Source: JBHOQX01 sp042408595 (GTDB lineage Bacteria; Chloroflexota; Chloroflexia; Chloroflexales; Roseiflexaceae). Taken from it: a stretch of 64,000 nt of DNA. The position numbers and the translations under genes are program-made. The stretch spans positions 1 through 64,000 of the forward strand of contig JBHOQX010000115.1 of the NCBI GenBank assembly GCA_042408595.1, in the 5' to 3' direction. The notes beneath the pieces are model-generated. The model searched no databases. It saw nothing but the letters and a program-made list of their open reading frames with translations, and was not told the origin of the DNA. Shown here one piece after another: positions 48,572 to 56,320 of the stretch (position 1 is the first letter of the stretch; each line of letters opens with the position of its first letter).

Positions 48572-49348
48572 ATGGTCACGCTCGGGAGCCCCTTCAAAGT
48601 CTTCTGGACGGCCGCGAAAGACCTGTTCGACGAGATGCTGCTGCTCATGCTCGCGAACCTGATCTGGATCGCGATCAATCTGCCGCTGCTCGGCCTGGCG
48701 CTGTTTTTCTGGGTCGGCCAGGCCTACCTGCTCGCGGGCGTCGCCGCGCTGCTCGGCCTCATCCCGTTCGCTCCGGCGACGGCCGCGCTGTGCGTCGTCG
48801 CACAGCGCATCGCGGAAGGGCGCGTGGCGAACATCGGGCTGTACTTCGAGGGGCTGCGCGAATACTGGCGCCCGGCGCTGGCGGTCTTCCTGCCGTGGGG
48901 GCTGATTCTCGGCGTCATCCTGGTCAACCTGGTGTTTTATGCCCAGCTTGGCAACATCGTCGGGCTGGCATTGCTCTGCATCTTCCTCTATCTGCTGTTT
49001 GTCTGGTTCAGCCTGCTGATCTACGCCGGCCCGCTGCTCGTCCTGCAGACCGACAAGCGGGTGCGGGTCGTCGCGCGCAATGCCTTCGTGATGGCGCTGG
49101 GCCGCCCGTTGTTCACGCTGATCACGCTGGTGCTGATGGGCGCCTTCGTTGTGCTGTCGGTCTACCTGTTCATCCCGCTTCTGATCGTCACATTCTCCTT
49201 CCTGGCGATGTGGGGCTTCCGCGCGACGCTGCGCCTGGTCCAGGATTCGGAGGCGCGGCAGGCGGCGCGCGAGGCGGCCCAGGCCGGGCAGCCGGCCCCC
49301 CAATCGGCCGGCAAGGGCCGCGGCGGCCAGGTGCGCCCCCGCGAGTAA
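48572..49348 (+). CDS. DUF624/YesL-like integral membrane protein
   Basis: 258 residues from ATG 48572; the ribosome site is weak and a start at 48503 is possible, but TATACT at 48526-48531 lies inside that extension. Five or six membrane helices: LLLMLANLIWIAINLPLLG near 25, a Trp/Pro-rich YFEGLREYWRPALAVFLPWG near 95, VRVVARNAFVMALGRPLFTL near 170. The order and the early Asn-Leu-Pro helix fit DUF624. The last ~45 residues are a hydrophilic tail rich in Gln, Ala and Gly. Function unknown; YesL-like proteins often sit with carbohydrate genes. Confidence 0.75.
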   Translation: MVTLGSPFKVFWTAAKDLFDEMLLLMLANLIWIAINLPLLGLALFFWVGQAYLLAGVAALLGLIPFAPATAALCVVAQRIAEGRVANIGLYFEGLREYWRPALAVFLPWGLILGVILVNLVFYAQLGNIVGLALLCIFLYLLFVWFSLLIYAGPLLVLQTDKRVRVVARNAFVMALGRPLFTLITLVLMGAFVVLSVYLFIPLLIVTFSFLAMWGFRATLRLVQDSEARQAAREAAQAGQPAPQSAGKGRGGQVRPRE

Positions 49349-49468
49349 GAGCAGGGCGAACGGCGGACGCCTGGCATCTCTGCCACAAACAGCCGCTCAC
49401 ACGGCCACACCTGCGATCGATCGTCGCCATCCATCATCCGCCCCCGGTTGTAGACCGCAGGAGGAACG

Positions 49469-50689
49469 ATGCCCGCCATGCCCCTGACCGACTGGCGCCG
49501 CCCGCTGCTGCTCGCCGCAGCGGCCGCGGTGGCGCTGCTGACGCTCGCCTGGCTGGCCGCCGGGCACGCCGCGCCCGCCGCCGCGCAGAGCACGCTGCAA
49601 CTGGCGATCACCAAACAGCTCCAGGGCAGCGACCTGGTACGGCTCAACCAGGAGTTGACCTTCACCATCCGCATCACCAACACCGGCACGATCAGCGTGG
49701 TGAAGCTGCTGCTCTTCGATGAGTACGACCGCACGATCCTTGCACCGGTGCGTGCTGCGCCGCCCGCGAGCACCGTCGACAGCGCCGCCGGCACACTGAC
49801 ATGGGACGACGTGATCACCCGCACGCCGTCGCTGGGCGGGGCGCTCCGGCCCGGCCAGTCGGTCGCGGTCGTGGCGGTGTTCCGCGTCATCCGGGCGAAC
49901 GTCGCCACGGTCAACCGGGCGCGGATCGGCGATGCGCTGGGGGCCGGCGGCGAGCGCCAGGGCGGCGGCGGGGGCGAGGGGCAGGCCGGTCCCCGCGGCG
50001 GTCGGGTGATCGTCGCCAAGAATCTGGCCCCCGGCCAGTCGCCGCAGGTCGGCCGCCCGCTGACCTACACGATCAGCCTGACAAACGATGGCGTCGGCGA
50101 TATCACGCGCCTGCCGCTCGACGATACCTTTTTGCCGGCTTTCCTCACCTTCGCGCGGGCGGAGCCGCCGCCCACCCGGGTGCAGACCACGACCGGGGCC
50201 ATCCGCTGGGATGACTTGCTGGCGGCGCTTGGGCGGGCACGGTTGGCCCCTGGCGAGACGCTGACGGTCACGGCGGTGTTCACCGCGGTACAGACGGCGG
50301 ACGGGCAGGTGCTGAACCGGGCGGCATCGCAGGGGGCGCGCGATGAGTACGGCAACGACCTGCCGGAGGAGCGGCGGGCGGAGGTACCGATCCGGATCAT
50401 CGCTGCGCCGGAGCAGCCGACCCCGACGCCGACGCGCCAGCCGCCCCGCCGCTCGCCACCGGCCGAGACACCGACGCCGCCAGCGACGCCGACCGCGATC
50501 ATCACGCCTACCGACACGCTTACCAGCACGGGCGGCATCACGCCGACGGCGGCCATCCCCACGCCGACGGCGACCATCCCCGCCGGGCTGCCGCGCACCG
50601 GCGGCGGGCGCCAGGCCGCCGGATGGCTGCTGGCCGGCGCGGCACTGCTGCTCGGCGGGGCGCTCATGGCGCGGCGGGCGGCCGGCTGA
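49469..50689 (+). CDS. Surface protein with two DUF11-type repeats and LPxTG-type sorting signal
   Basis: 406 residues from ATG 49469 (CAGGAGGA upstream). Signal peptide to about 40 (AAPAAAQS). Two domains of the conserved-repeat (DUF11/isopeptide-like) kind: LAITKQLQGSDLVRLNQELT ... TWDDVI (about 43-155) and VIVAKNLAPGQSPQVGRPLT ... RWDDLL (about 178-300), joined by a Gly-rich segment. A Pro/Thr-rich stalk (about 310-370) leads to LPRTGGG, a hydrophobic helix and MARRAAG, i.e. a sortase sorting signal. It is probably displayed on the cell surface as a structural or adhesive protein. Confidence 0.83.
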   Translation: MPAMPLTDWRRPLLLAAAAAVALLTLAWLAAGHAAPAAAQSTLQLAITKQLQGSDLVRLNQELTFTIRITNTGTISVVKLLLFDEYDRTILAPVRAAPPASTVDSAAGTLTWDDVITRTPSLGGALRPGQSVAVVAVFRVIRANVATVNRARIGDALGAGGERQGGGGGEGQAGPRGGRVIVAKNLAPGQSPQVGRPLTYTISLTNDGVGDITRLPLDDTFLPAFLTFARAEPPPTRVQTTTGAIRWDDLLAALGRARLAPGETLTVTAVFTAVQTADGQVLNRAASQGARDEYGNDLPEERRAEVPIRIIAAPEQPTPTPTRQPPRRSPPAETPTPPATPTAIITPTDTLTSTGGITPTAAIPTPTATIPAGLPRTGGGRQAAGWLLAGAALLLGGALMARRAAG

Positions 50690-50782
50690 AGAATGCCTGA
50701 CGGATGAGCGATGCGTGATGCATGCGCCCCACCTGCCTGCCCGCCAGCCTGACCGTCCGCCATCCGCCGCTCCCCGCCCGGG

Positions 50783-51511
50783 CTACCCGAGGCGCTGCCC
50801 GCCATCCACCGGCAGCACCACGCCGGTGATGTAGTCGGCCTGCGCCAGGAAGACGACCGCCCCAGCGACATCCTCGGGCGTGCCGACCCGGCCCAACAGC
50901 ACGCCCTTCGCCGTTTTCGCCGCCTGCTCCTCTGTCCAATCGTCCGGGAGCAGCACCGGCCCAGGCGCCACGGCGTTGACCCGCACCTCGGGCGCGAGGT
51001 CCTTCGCCAGCGCCTCGGTCAGGGTGACGATGCCGCCCTTGCTGACCAGGTACGGCGTGTAGTTACGCCAGGGGCGAAGCGCTCCGACATCGGCGATGTT
51101 GATGATCGCGCCGCCCGCCGCCCGCAGCGCCGGCGCGGCCCGCTGCGCGGTGAAGAATGCCGCGCGCAGATTGGTGTTCAGTAGCTCATCCCAGCGCTCC
51201 GGCGCGACCGTGCCGAGCGGCGTCTTGCCCCAGATGCCGGCATTGTTCACCAGCACATCCAGCCGCCCCCAGCGCGCCGTGGCCTCGTCGACCACCCGCT
51301 CAGCATCGGCGACGCGCGCCAGGTCGCCCGCCAGCGCGGCGGCCCGCACGCCGAGCGCCGTCAGCTCGGCGACGACCGCTTCGGCGGGCGCGGCGGAGCT
51401 GTTGTAGTGGATGACCACATCCGCGCCGGCCTGCCCGAGCGCCAGCGCGATCGCCCGACCGAGCCGGCGCGCTCCGCCGGTAACCAGCGCAACCCTGTTG
51501 CGAAGATCCAT
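50783..51511 (-). CDS. Short-chain dehydrogenase/reductase
   Basis: 242 residues from ATG 51511, with AAAGG upstream. NADP-type Rossmann motif TGGARRLGRAIALALG at 12-27, with paired Arg residues as in FabG and pteridine reductases. VLVNNAGIWG lies near 85, and the catalytic Tyr and Lys are in YTPYLVSKGG near 152. VNAVAPGPVLLPD and the C-terminal ITGVVLPVDGGQRLG are classical. The substrate is unknown: 3-oxoacyl-ACP-like or pterin substrates are both compatible. Divergent from SppA, with a heptamer array in the gap. Confidence 0.9.
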   Translation of the reverse strand: MDLRNRVALVTGGARRLGRAIALALGQAGADVVIHYNSSAAPAEAVVAELTALGVRAAALAGDLARVADAERVVDEATARWGRLDVLVNNAGIWGKTPLGTVAPERWDELLNTNLRAAFFTAQRAAPALRAAGGAIINIADVGALRPWRNYTPYLVSKGGIVTLTEALAKDLAPEVRVNAVAPGPVLLPDDWTEEQAAKTAKGVLLGRVGTPEDVAGAVVFLAQADYITGVVLPVDGGQRLG

Positions 51512-51554
51512 TGGCAAACCTTTCGGTGCGACTGGCAGACGGTGGACGGGAGTG

Positions 51555-51603
51555 GATCGAGGGTCGAAGGTCGAAGATGGAGGATTGAAGATGGCGATCG
51601 AGG
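51555..51603. repeat. Seven-unit heptamer array between the SDR and sppA genes
   Basis: Units GATCGAG, GGTCGAA, GGTCGAA, GATGGAG, GATTGAA, GATGGCG, ATCGAGG (consensus GRTYGAR) in unbroken phase. Confidence 0.72.
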
Positions 51604-51715
51604 ATCACCACTCTATCGTCAACCCTCGCGTCGCGGTCCGTGGTTCGCTACGCGCTGCAGTACGCCATCCAGGCACGCGGAACGCCACCCAGCCAACGGA
51701 TCACCTCGCCGCCTC

Positions 51716-51747
51716 GTCACCTTGTCACCCCGCCAGCCTGTCGCCTA
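51716..51747. repeat. Octamer array overlapping the sppA promoter
   Basis: Units GTCACCTT, GTCACCCC, GCCAGCCT, GTCGCCTA in phase. The sppA -35 box is made by the first two units. Confidence 0.65.
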
Positions 51748-51751
51748 TAAT
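51722..51751 (+). promoter_or_regulatory. sppA promoter
   Basis: TTGTCA (51722-51727), 18 bases, TATAAT (51746-51751). Leader about 30 bases. Confidence 0.75.
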
Positions 51752-51787
51752 GCTACGATGCGACCAGTGTAGCACACAGGAACTCCT

Positions 51788-53473
51788 ATGATCGGCTGGT
51801 TGATCGTCGCGCTGCGGAACGCGGTGCGGGCGCTGCGCAACGGCTGGTGCCGGCTTTGGGGCCGCCGGGTGGACTATGTGCTGATCGACGTGGGCGGCGC
51901 GTTGCCGGAGTTCGCGCCGCCGGCCGCCTGGTGGCGGCGTCGCTTCCTCGGCGAGACGGCCCCCGCCAGCCTCCAGGTGCTGCGCCGGCAGCTCTGGCAG
52001 GTCGCCGATGACCCACAGGCGTGCGGCGTCATCCTGCGGATCGCCGACCTGGAGGCCGGCTGGGCGACGCTCCAGAGCTTGCGCGATGAACTGGAGCGGT
52101 TTCGCGCCAGCGGCAAGCGGGTGGTCGCCTGTCTACACACCGCAACGAACGCCGGCTACTACGCCGCCTGCGCCGCTGACGAGATCGTCATGCCGCCGGC
52201 CGCCTTCTGGATGGTGCTCGGCGTGCGAGCCGAGGTGCCATACCTGCGCGACGCGCTGGCGCGTTACGGCATCAGCGCCGAGGTGGTGGCCGTCTCGCCG
52301 TACAAGTCGGCCGCGGAGCCGTTCGTTCGTTCCGACATGTCGCCGGAGGCGCGCGAGCAACTGGAGCGGCTGGTGGAGCAGCGCTATGCCGAGCTGGTGG
52401 ACGCCATCGCCGGTGCGCGCGGTCTGCCGCCAGACGACGTGCGCGCGCTGATCGACCGGGCGCCGCTGAGTGCGCCGGAGGCGCTCGCCGCCGGCCTGAT
52501 CGACGCGGCGATCTACGAGGACGAGCTGCCGGCCCGGCTGAAGCAGGGCGAGCGCAACCCGATCCTCGCCGACTGGCGGCAGGCGAAGCGCGCCCTGTGG
52601 CTGCCGTATCTCGTCTTCAGGCGCCGGTTGGTCGGCGTCGTCCCGGTCGAGGGGACGATCGCCACCGGGCGCAGCCGGAACGTTCCGCTGCCGATCCCGT
52701 TGTTCGGCGGGCAGCAGGCCGGCGCGGAGAGCGTGACGCAGGCGCTCCGCCAGGCCGAACGGAGCCGCCGGATCGCGGCGGTCGTCGTGCAGATCAACTC
52801 GCCCGGCGGCGACGCGTTCGCCTCCGACCTGATCTGGCGCGAGGTGCTGCGGCTGCGCCAGGCCAAGCCGGTGGTCATCGCGATGGGCGACGCCGCAGCC
52901 TCCGGCGGCTACTACATCGCCGCGCCGGCCTCCGCCATCGTCGCACAGCCCGGCACGGTCACCGGCAGCATCGGCGTCTTCGCGCTGCTACCCCAGGTGA
53001 GCGGGCTGCTGGCCCGGCAGGAGATCACCACGGCGGTGGTCAGCCGGGGCGCGCACAGCGGACTGTTCTCGCCGCTCACCCCGCTCGACGAGAGCGAGCG
53101 CGCCGCGCTGCGCGGCTATGTGCAGGCGACCTACGACGACTTCCGGCGGCGCGTGCGCGACGGGCGCGGGCTGGACGAGGCGCGGCTGGAGCCGATCGCC
53201 GGCGGGCGGGTGTGGACCGGGCGCGAGGGCGTGGCGCTGGGGCTGGTGGATGAGCTTGGCGGCCTGCCTGAGGCGCTGCTGAAGGCCCAGGCGCTGGCCG
53301 GGCTGCCGCCGGACCGGCGGGCGCCGCTGCTGCTGCTGCGCGGCGGGCGGGAGCGTCTGCCGCCGCAGCCGTTCCCTGCACCCGCGCTGGAGCTGCCCAA
53401 GGTGCTGGACGAGATCGCCCGCCCGCGTATCTGGGCGGCGCTGCTGTGGGAGTGCCAGCGGCTGGTCCGCTGA
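51788..53473 (+). CDS. sppA: Signal peptide peptidase SppA (long, tandem-domain form)
   Basis: 561 residues. Two ClpP/crotonase-fold halves as in the 67-kDa E. coli enzyme. The N-terminal half carries the general-base Lys173 in VSPYKSAAEPF; the C-terminal half the nucleophile Ser372 in AAASGGYYIAAP. Their spacing, about 199 residues, equals that of the known enzyme. INSPGGDAFASDL near 336 is the oxyanion-hole strand. The extreme N-terminus is weakly hydrophobic and could be a membrane anchor. It degrades cleaved signal peptides in the membrane. Own promoter, monocistronic. Confidence 0.93.
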   Translation: MIGWLIVALRNAVRALRNGWCRLWGRRVDYVLIDVGGALPEFAPPAAWWRRRFLGETAPASLQVLRRQLWQVADDPQACGVILRIADLEAGWATLQSLRDELERFRASGKRVVACLHTATNAGYYAACAADEIVMPPAAFWMVLGVRAEVPYLRDALARYGISAEVVAVSPYKSAAEPFVRSDMSPEAREQLERLVEQRYAELVDAIAGARGLPPDDVRALIDRAPLSAPEALAAGLIDAAIYEDELPARLKQGERNPILADWRQAKRALWLPYLVFRRRLVGVVPVEGTIATGRSRNVPLPIPLFGGQQAGAESVTQALRQAERSRRIAAVVVQINSPGGDAFASDLIWREVLRLRQAKPVVIAMGDAAASGGYYIAAPASAIVAQPGTVTGSIGVFALLPQVSGLLARQEITTAVVSRGAHSGLFSPLTPLDESERAALRGYVQATYDDFRRRVRDGRGLDEARLEPIAGGRVWTGREGVALGLVDELGGLPEALLKAQALAGLPPDRRAPLLLLRGGRERLPPQPFPAPALELPKVLDEIARPRIWAALLWECQRLVR

Positions 53474-53615
53474 CGCGGGGCCTGCGTGCACGTTCCGCGT
53501 AGCGAAACAACCGACCCCTGCAAGGGATGGGGGCATGGAAACCTGTCCTCCCCAGCAGGGGTTGGATGGAGCGGGTGCGGCGCAGGCGTACGCCGCATAA
53601 AGCTGCAAGGAGAAG

Positions 53616-55631
53616 CTATTTCCGGCGGAAGAACCCCTTTTTCGCCGGGGCCTCTTCGACGGTCTCGCGCAACCGCGCCAGGTCGCTACTGATCGCGTCG
53701 GGCGCGGCGGGCGCGGGCGGCGGGCTGAGGCTGATACGCCGTGGCCCGGCAGGCGCGGGCGCAGGGGCCGCTTCCTCCGCGGGCGACGCGGCAAGCGGGG
53801 TGGCAGGCGCTTCCGGCACCGCCGCGCTGGCGGCGGGCGGCCCCTGCGCCGCGCCGAGCGCCACCAGCGCGTCCCAGATCGCCTGCCGCCGCGCCGCCGG
53901 GTCGTCGGGGAGGCGCAGCGGCCGCCCGCGGGCATCGATAATCACACCGAGCGCGCTGCCGGTGACCGCGGCAAGGTCGGACGGCACCTCCGCGCCCGGT
54001 GGGTTGCGCCCGATCCGCACCCCCGGCGCGGGGCGCAGCACCAGTTGCGCCTTGCGCCCCGGCGGGAGCGGCAGCCGCCCGATCTGCCCGTGGCACACGG
54101 TGATCGTAGCGCTATCGCCGCCGACCACCCGCAGTTCGGCCTCCACCGCCGGCTCGCCGGGCCTGCCGCCACCCAGCGTCGCGACACAGGTCGCCAGCGG
54201 CGTGTTACGCAGCACATCGCGCTCGAACAGCGTCATTGCGGCGTCGGCGTCGGCATAGGCCAGCGCCCCGGCCGCCGTCCACAGGCCGAGCGTATCAAGG
54301 TGCAGCATGGTCGCCAGCACGCTGTCGTCAGCACCGGGCTGAAGCGCGTCGAGGATCGTCAGCGCGGCGTAGCCGGGGTGCGGCGCGTGGGCCAGCACGC
54401 CGCCCCGCGCGACGACCATGGTGTACGGCGCGCCGGGGCGCTCGTCCCACAGCGCCTCCAGCGCCATGCTCAGCGCCTCGCGCGCCACCGCCTGCTCGAT
54501 CAGCACATCGTCGCCGGTCACGGCGAAGGTCAGCGGGCGCAGCAGTCGGTTCAGCAAGCGATGCGTCAGCTCCGCCTCGCTGATCGCGAACGGCAGCCAG
54601 CGGGCGATCGCCGCCGGGCCGCACGCCGCCAGGACCCCGCCCAGGCCGTAGCCGCTGCCGACGCCGCCGAGCACCGCCGGGCTATAGCGCCCCTGGCTGG
54701 CGAGATAGGCCGCCGTGCTCGCCGAGCCGATGTCGAGCGTCAACACATCGCGCTGGTAGCGCGCGGCGATGAAACGCGTCGCCAGACCGTCAGCCTCGGC
54801 GCCGGTATGCACCTGCCCGCGCGCCAGGCGGCGCAGCGCCGGCACCCCCGGCACGCGCGCGAGCATCCGCTCGGTGTAGATCCGGTTCAGCTCGCGGCGC
54901 GCCGGCTCGAGGCGCTCCTGCTCCAGCGCCGGGCGCAGATTCTCGACTACCACCGGCGCAGCCCGCCCCGACAGCGCCTCGACCACCCGGTCGCGGGCGG
55001 CAGAATTGCCGGCGAAGATCACCGGGCGCGGCGGCGTATCGCGCGGCGCGCCGGTCGCGCCCAGCGCCAGACCGACGATATGCGCCAGCCGGGCGAGCGG
55101 GTCTTCCGCGCCCCCCTCCAGCCCGCCGGCGATCAGCACCACATCCGGCCGCAGCCCGACCAGCGTCTGCACCTGGCGCTCGATCCAGGCGTTATCGAAG
55201 CCGCGCTCGCCGCGGTCCGACTCGTGCAGCGTGACGACCTGCAGGATGCTGCTGTATGTCGCACGGGCGGCGTGCACCGCACTGCGGGCGGAGATGTCGC
55301 TCGACACCGCGGCGATCACCAGCGCCAGCGGGCCGGCAGCGCTTGTCACCACGACAACCGAATCGACGCCGTTGCACTCGCTGTCCTGCGGCATCCGCAA
55401 CGTATCGCCATCGAGCAACAGCCGGCCGGTCTGCTCGGCCACCAGCGCCGCCGCCTCCAGCACCGCCGCGCCGGCATCCTCCGCCGGCAGCTCGACACTG
55501 CTCAGCACCTCGGCTTGGCCGAGCATGCGCGCCTCGCCTTCCACCGCGTCCACCAGCGTGACACGGGTGATCGCGCTGCCGATGTCGGCGATCAAGACGG
55601 CGCGCGGCGTGCGTATCGTTTCCGAGGTCAT
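53616..55631 (-). CDS. MutL-like ASKHA-fold ATPase (glutamate-mutase-associated MutL family)
   Basis: 671 residues. Actin/Hsp70-like phosphate loops: VLIADIGSAITRVTLVD near 12 and VLTLDIGSASTAAYLASQG near 300, with the adenosine-type GGVGSGYGLGGVLAACG near 325. PDVVLIAGGLEGGAEDPLARL near 160 is typical of MutL. MutL proteins are named for their place beside glutamate mutase (mutS/mutE) and are thought to act as ATP-dependent chaperones or reactivases. No mutase subunits are here. The C-terminus adds an Ala/Pro-rich stretch and a short basic tail (KKGFFRRK), perhaps for membrane contact. Last gene of the five-gene membrane operon. Confidence 0.82.
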   Translation of the reverse strand: MTSETIRTPRAVLIADIGSAITRVTLVDAVEGEARMLGQAEVLSSVELPAEDAGAAVLEAAALVAEQTGRLLLDGDTLRMPQDSECNGVDSVVVVTSAAGPLALVIAAVSSDISARSAVHAARATYSSILQVVTLHESDRGERGFDNAWIERQVQTLVGLRPDVVLIAGGLEGGAEDPLARLAHIVGLALGATGAPRDTPPRPVIFAGNSAARDRVVEALSGRAAPVVVENLRPALEQERLEPARRELNRIYTERMLARVPGVPALRRLARGQVHTGAEADGLATRFIAARYQRDVLTLDIGSASTAAYLASQGRYSPAVLGGVGSGYGLGGVLAACGPAAIARWLPFAISEAELTHRLLNRLLRPLTFAVTGDDVLIEQAVAREALSMALEALWDERPGAPYTMVVARGGVLAHAPHPGYAALTILDALQPGADDSVLATMLHLDTLGLWTAAGALAYADADAAMTLFERDVLRNTPLATCVATLGGGRPGEPAVEAELRVVGGDSATITVCHGQIGRLPLPPGRKAQLVLRPAPGVRIGRNPPGAEVPSDLAAVTGSALGVIIDARGRPLRLPDDPAARRQAIWDALVALGAAQGPPAASAAVPEAPATPLAASPAEEAAPAPAPAGPRRISLSPPPAPAAPDAISSDLARLRETVEEAPAKKGFFRRK

Positions 55632-55681
55632 GATGCGTCTCGCTCAGTCACAGATGGTGTCGCTGGCGCTCCCCGCCGCCC

Positions 55682-56320
55682 TCAAGGCGCAAGCCCGACA
55701 AACGCCAGTACCCGCTCCAGCACGCTTGTCAGCGCGCTGATGTACGTCTGCACAGCGGCGGCGAAAAAGGCGCCGAACGCCACCATCAGCAGCCAGTGGC
55801 CGATGGCCGAGGCCGCGGCGACCCAGCGCCCCGCGGGAGTGTCGCGCGGCACGGTGTAGTAGAACGAGGCCAGCGTGACGACGGTCCCGAGCAGCAGCAC
55901 CAGCGCGCCGACGGTCTGCGCCAGGCCGGCGCCGGGCGGGCGGGCGGTGTCCAGAATCTGCGGCAGCAGCGTGCCGATGATCGCGCCGCCGACCGCCAAC
56001 GCCGCGCCCACGCCGAAGACCAGCGCCAGCGGAATGTTCGCCAGCCACGACAGTTCCTGGCGGCGGGTGATGCGCGGCAGCAGCAGCACACCGAGCGCCA
56101 ACGGCACGCCATACAGCACAAGCGCCGGCGTGTCCGCCACGGCGAGCCGGGTGAAGGCCGGCGCGAGCACCTGGTGATAGACAACCACGAACGCCAGCCC
56201 CAGCGACGTTCCCACAAACAGGTACTGCGCGACGCGGAACAGTGGGTTGTCGCCGGCGATGCGGCTGAGAACGAGGATCGTCAGCACGATAGCGACGATG
56301 TTGACGATCGCGGGCGTCAC
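55682..56320 (-). CDS. Unrecognised six-helix membrane protein
   Basis: 212 residues with a GTG start that overlaps the TGA of the upstream gene (GTGA), so translation is coupled. Hydrophobic segments at about 5-20, 33-50, 68-85, 93-115, 135-155, 170-195. Polar loops carry RIAGDNPLFRVAQYLF, PRITRRQELSW and a conserved-looking YYTVPRDTPAGRW. I recognise no family. Its position between the Pro-Trp-Leu repeat protein and the MutL-like ATPase suggests a membrane complex component. Confidence 0.75.
   Translation of the reverse strand: MTPAIVNIVAIVLTILVLSRIAGDNPLFRVAQYLFVGTSLGLAFVVVYHQVLAPAFTRLAVADTPALVLYGVPLALGVLLLPRITRRQELSWLANIPLALVFGVGAALAVGGAIIGTLLPQILDTARPPGAGLAQTVGALVLLLGTVVTLASFYYTVPRDTPAGRWVAAASAIGHWLLMVAFGAFFAAAVQTYISALTSVLERVLAFVGLAP

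Noticed and set aside
53495..53590. CRISPR-repeat-like sequence (CCCCTGCAAGGGATGG ... GGAAAC)
   Set aside because: Only one copy with a vaguely similar CCCCAGCAGGGG nearby; no regular spacers and no cas gene in the window.
53616..55631. DNA-mismatch-repair MutL
   Set aside because: The name is shared only; the protein has ASKHA phosphate loops and no GHKL ATPase motifs.
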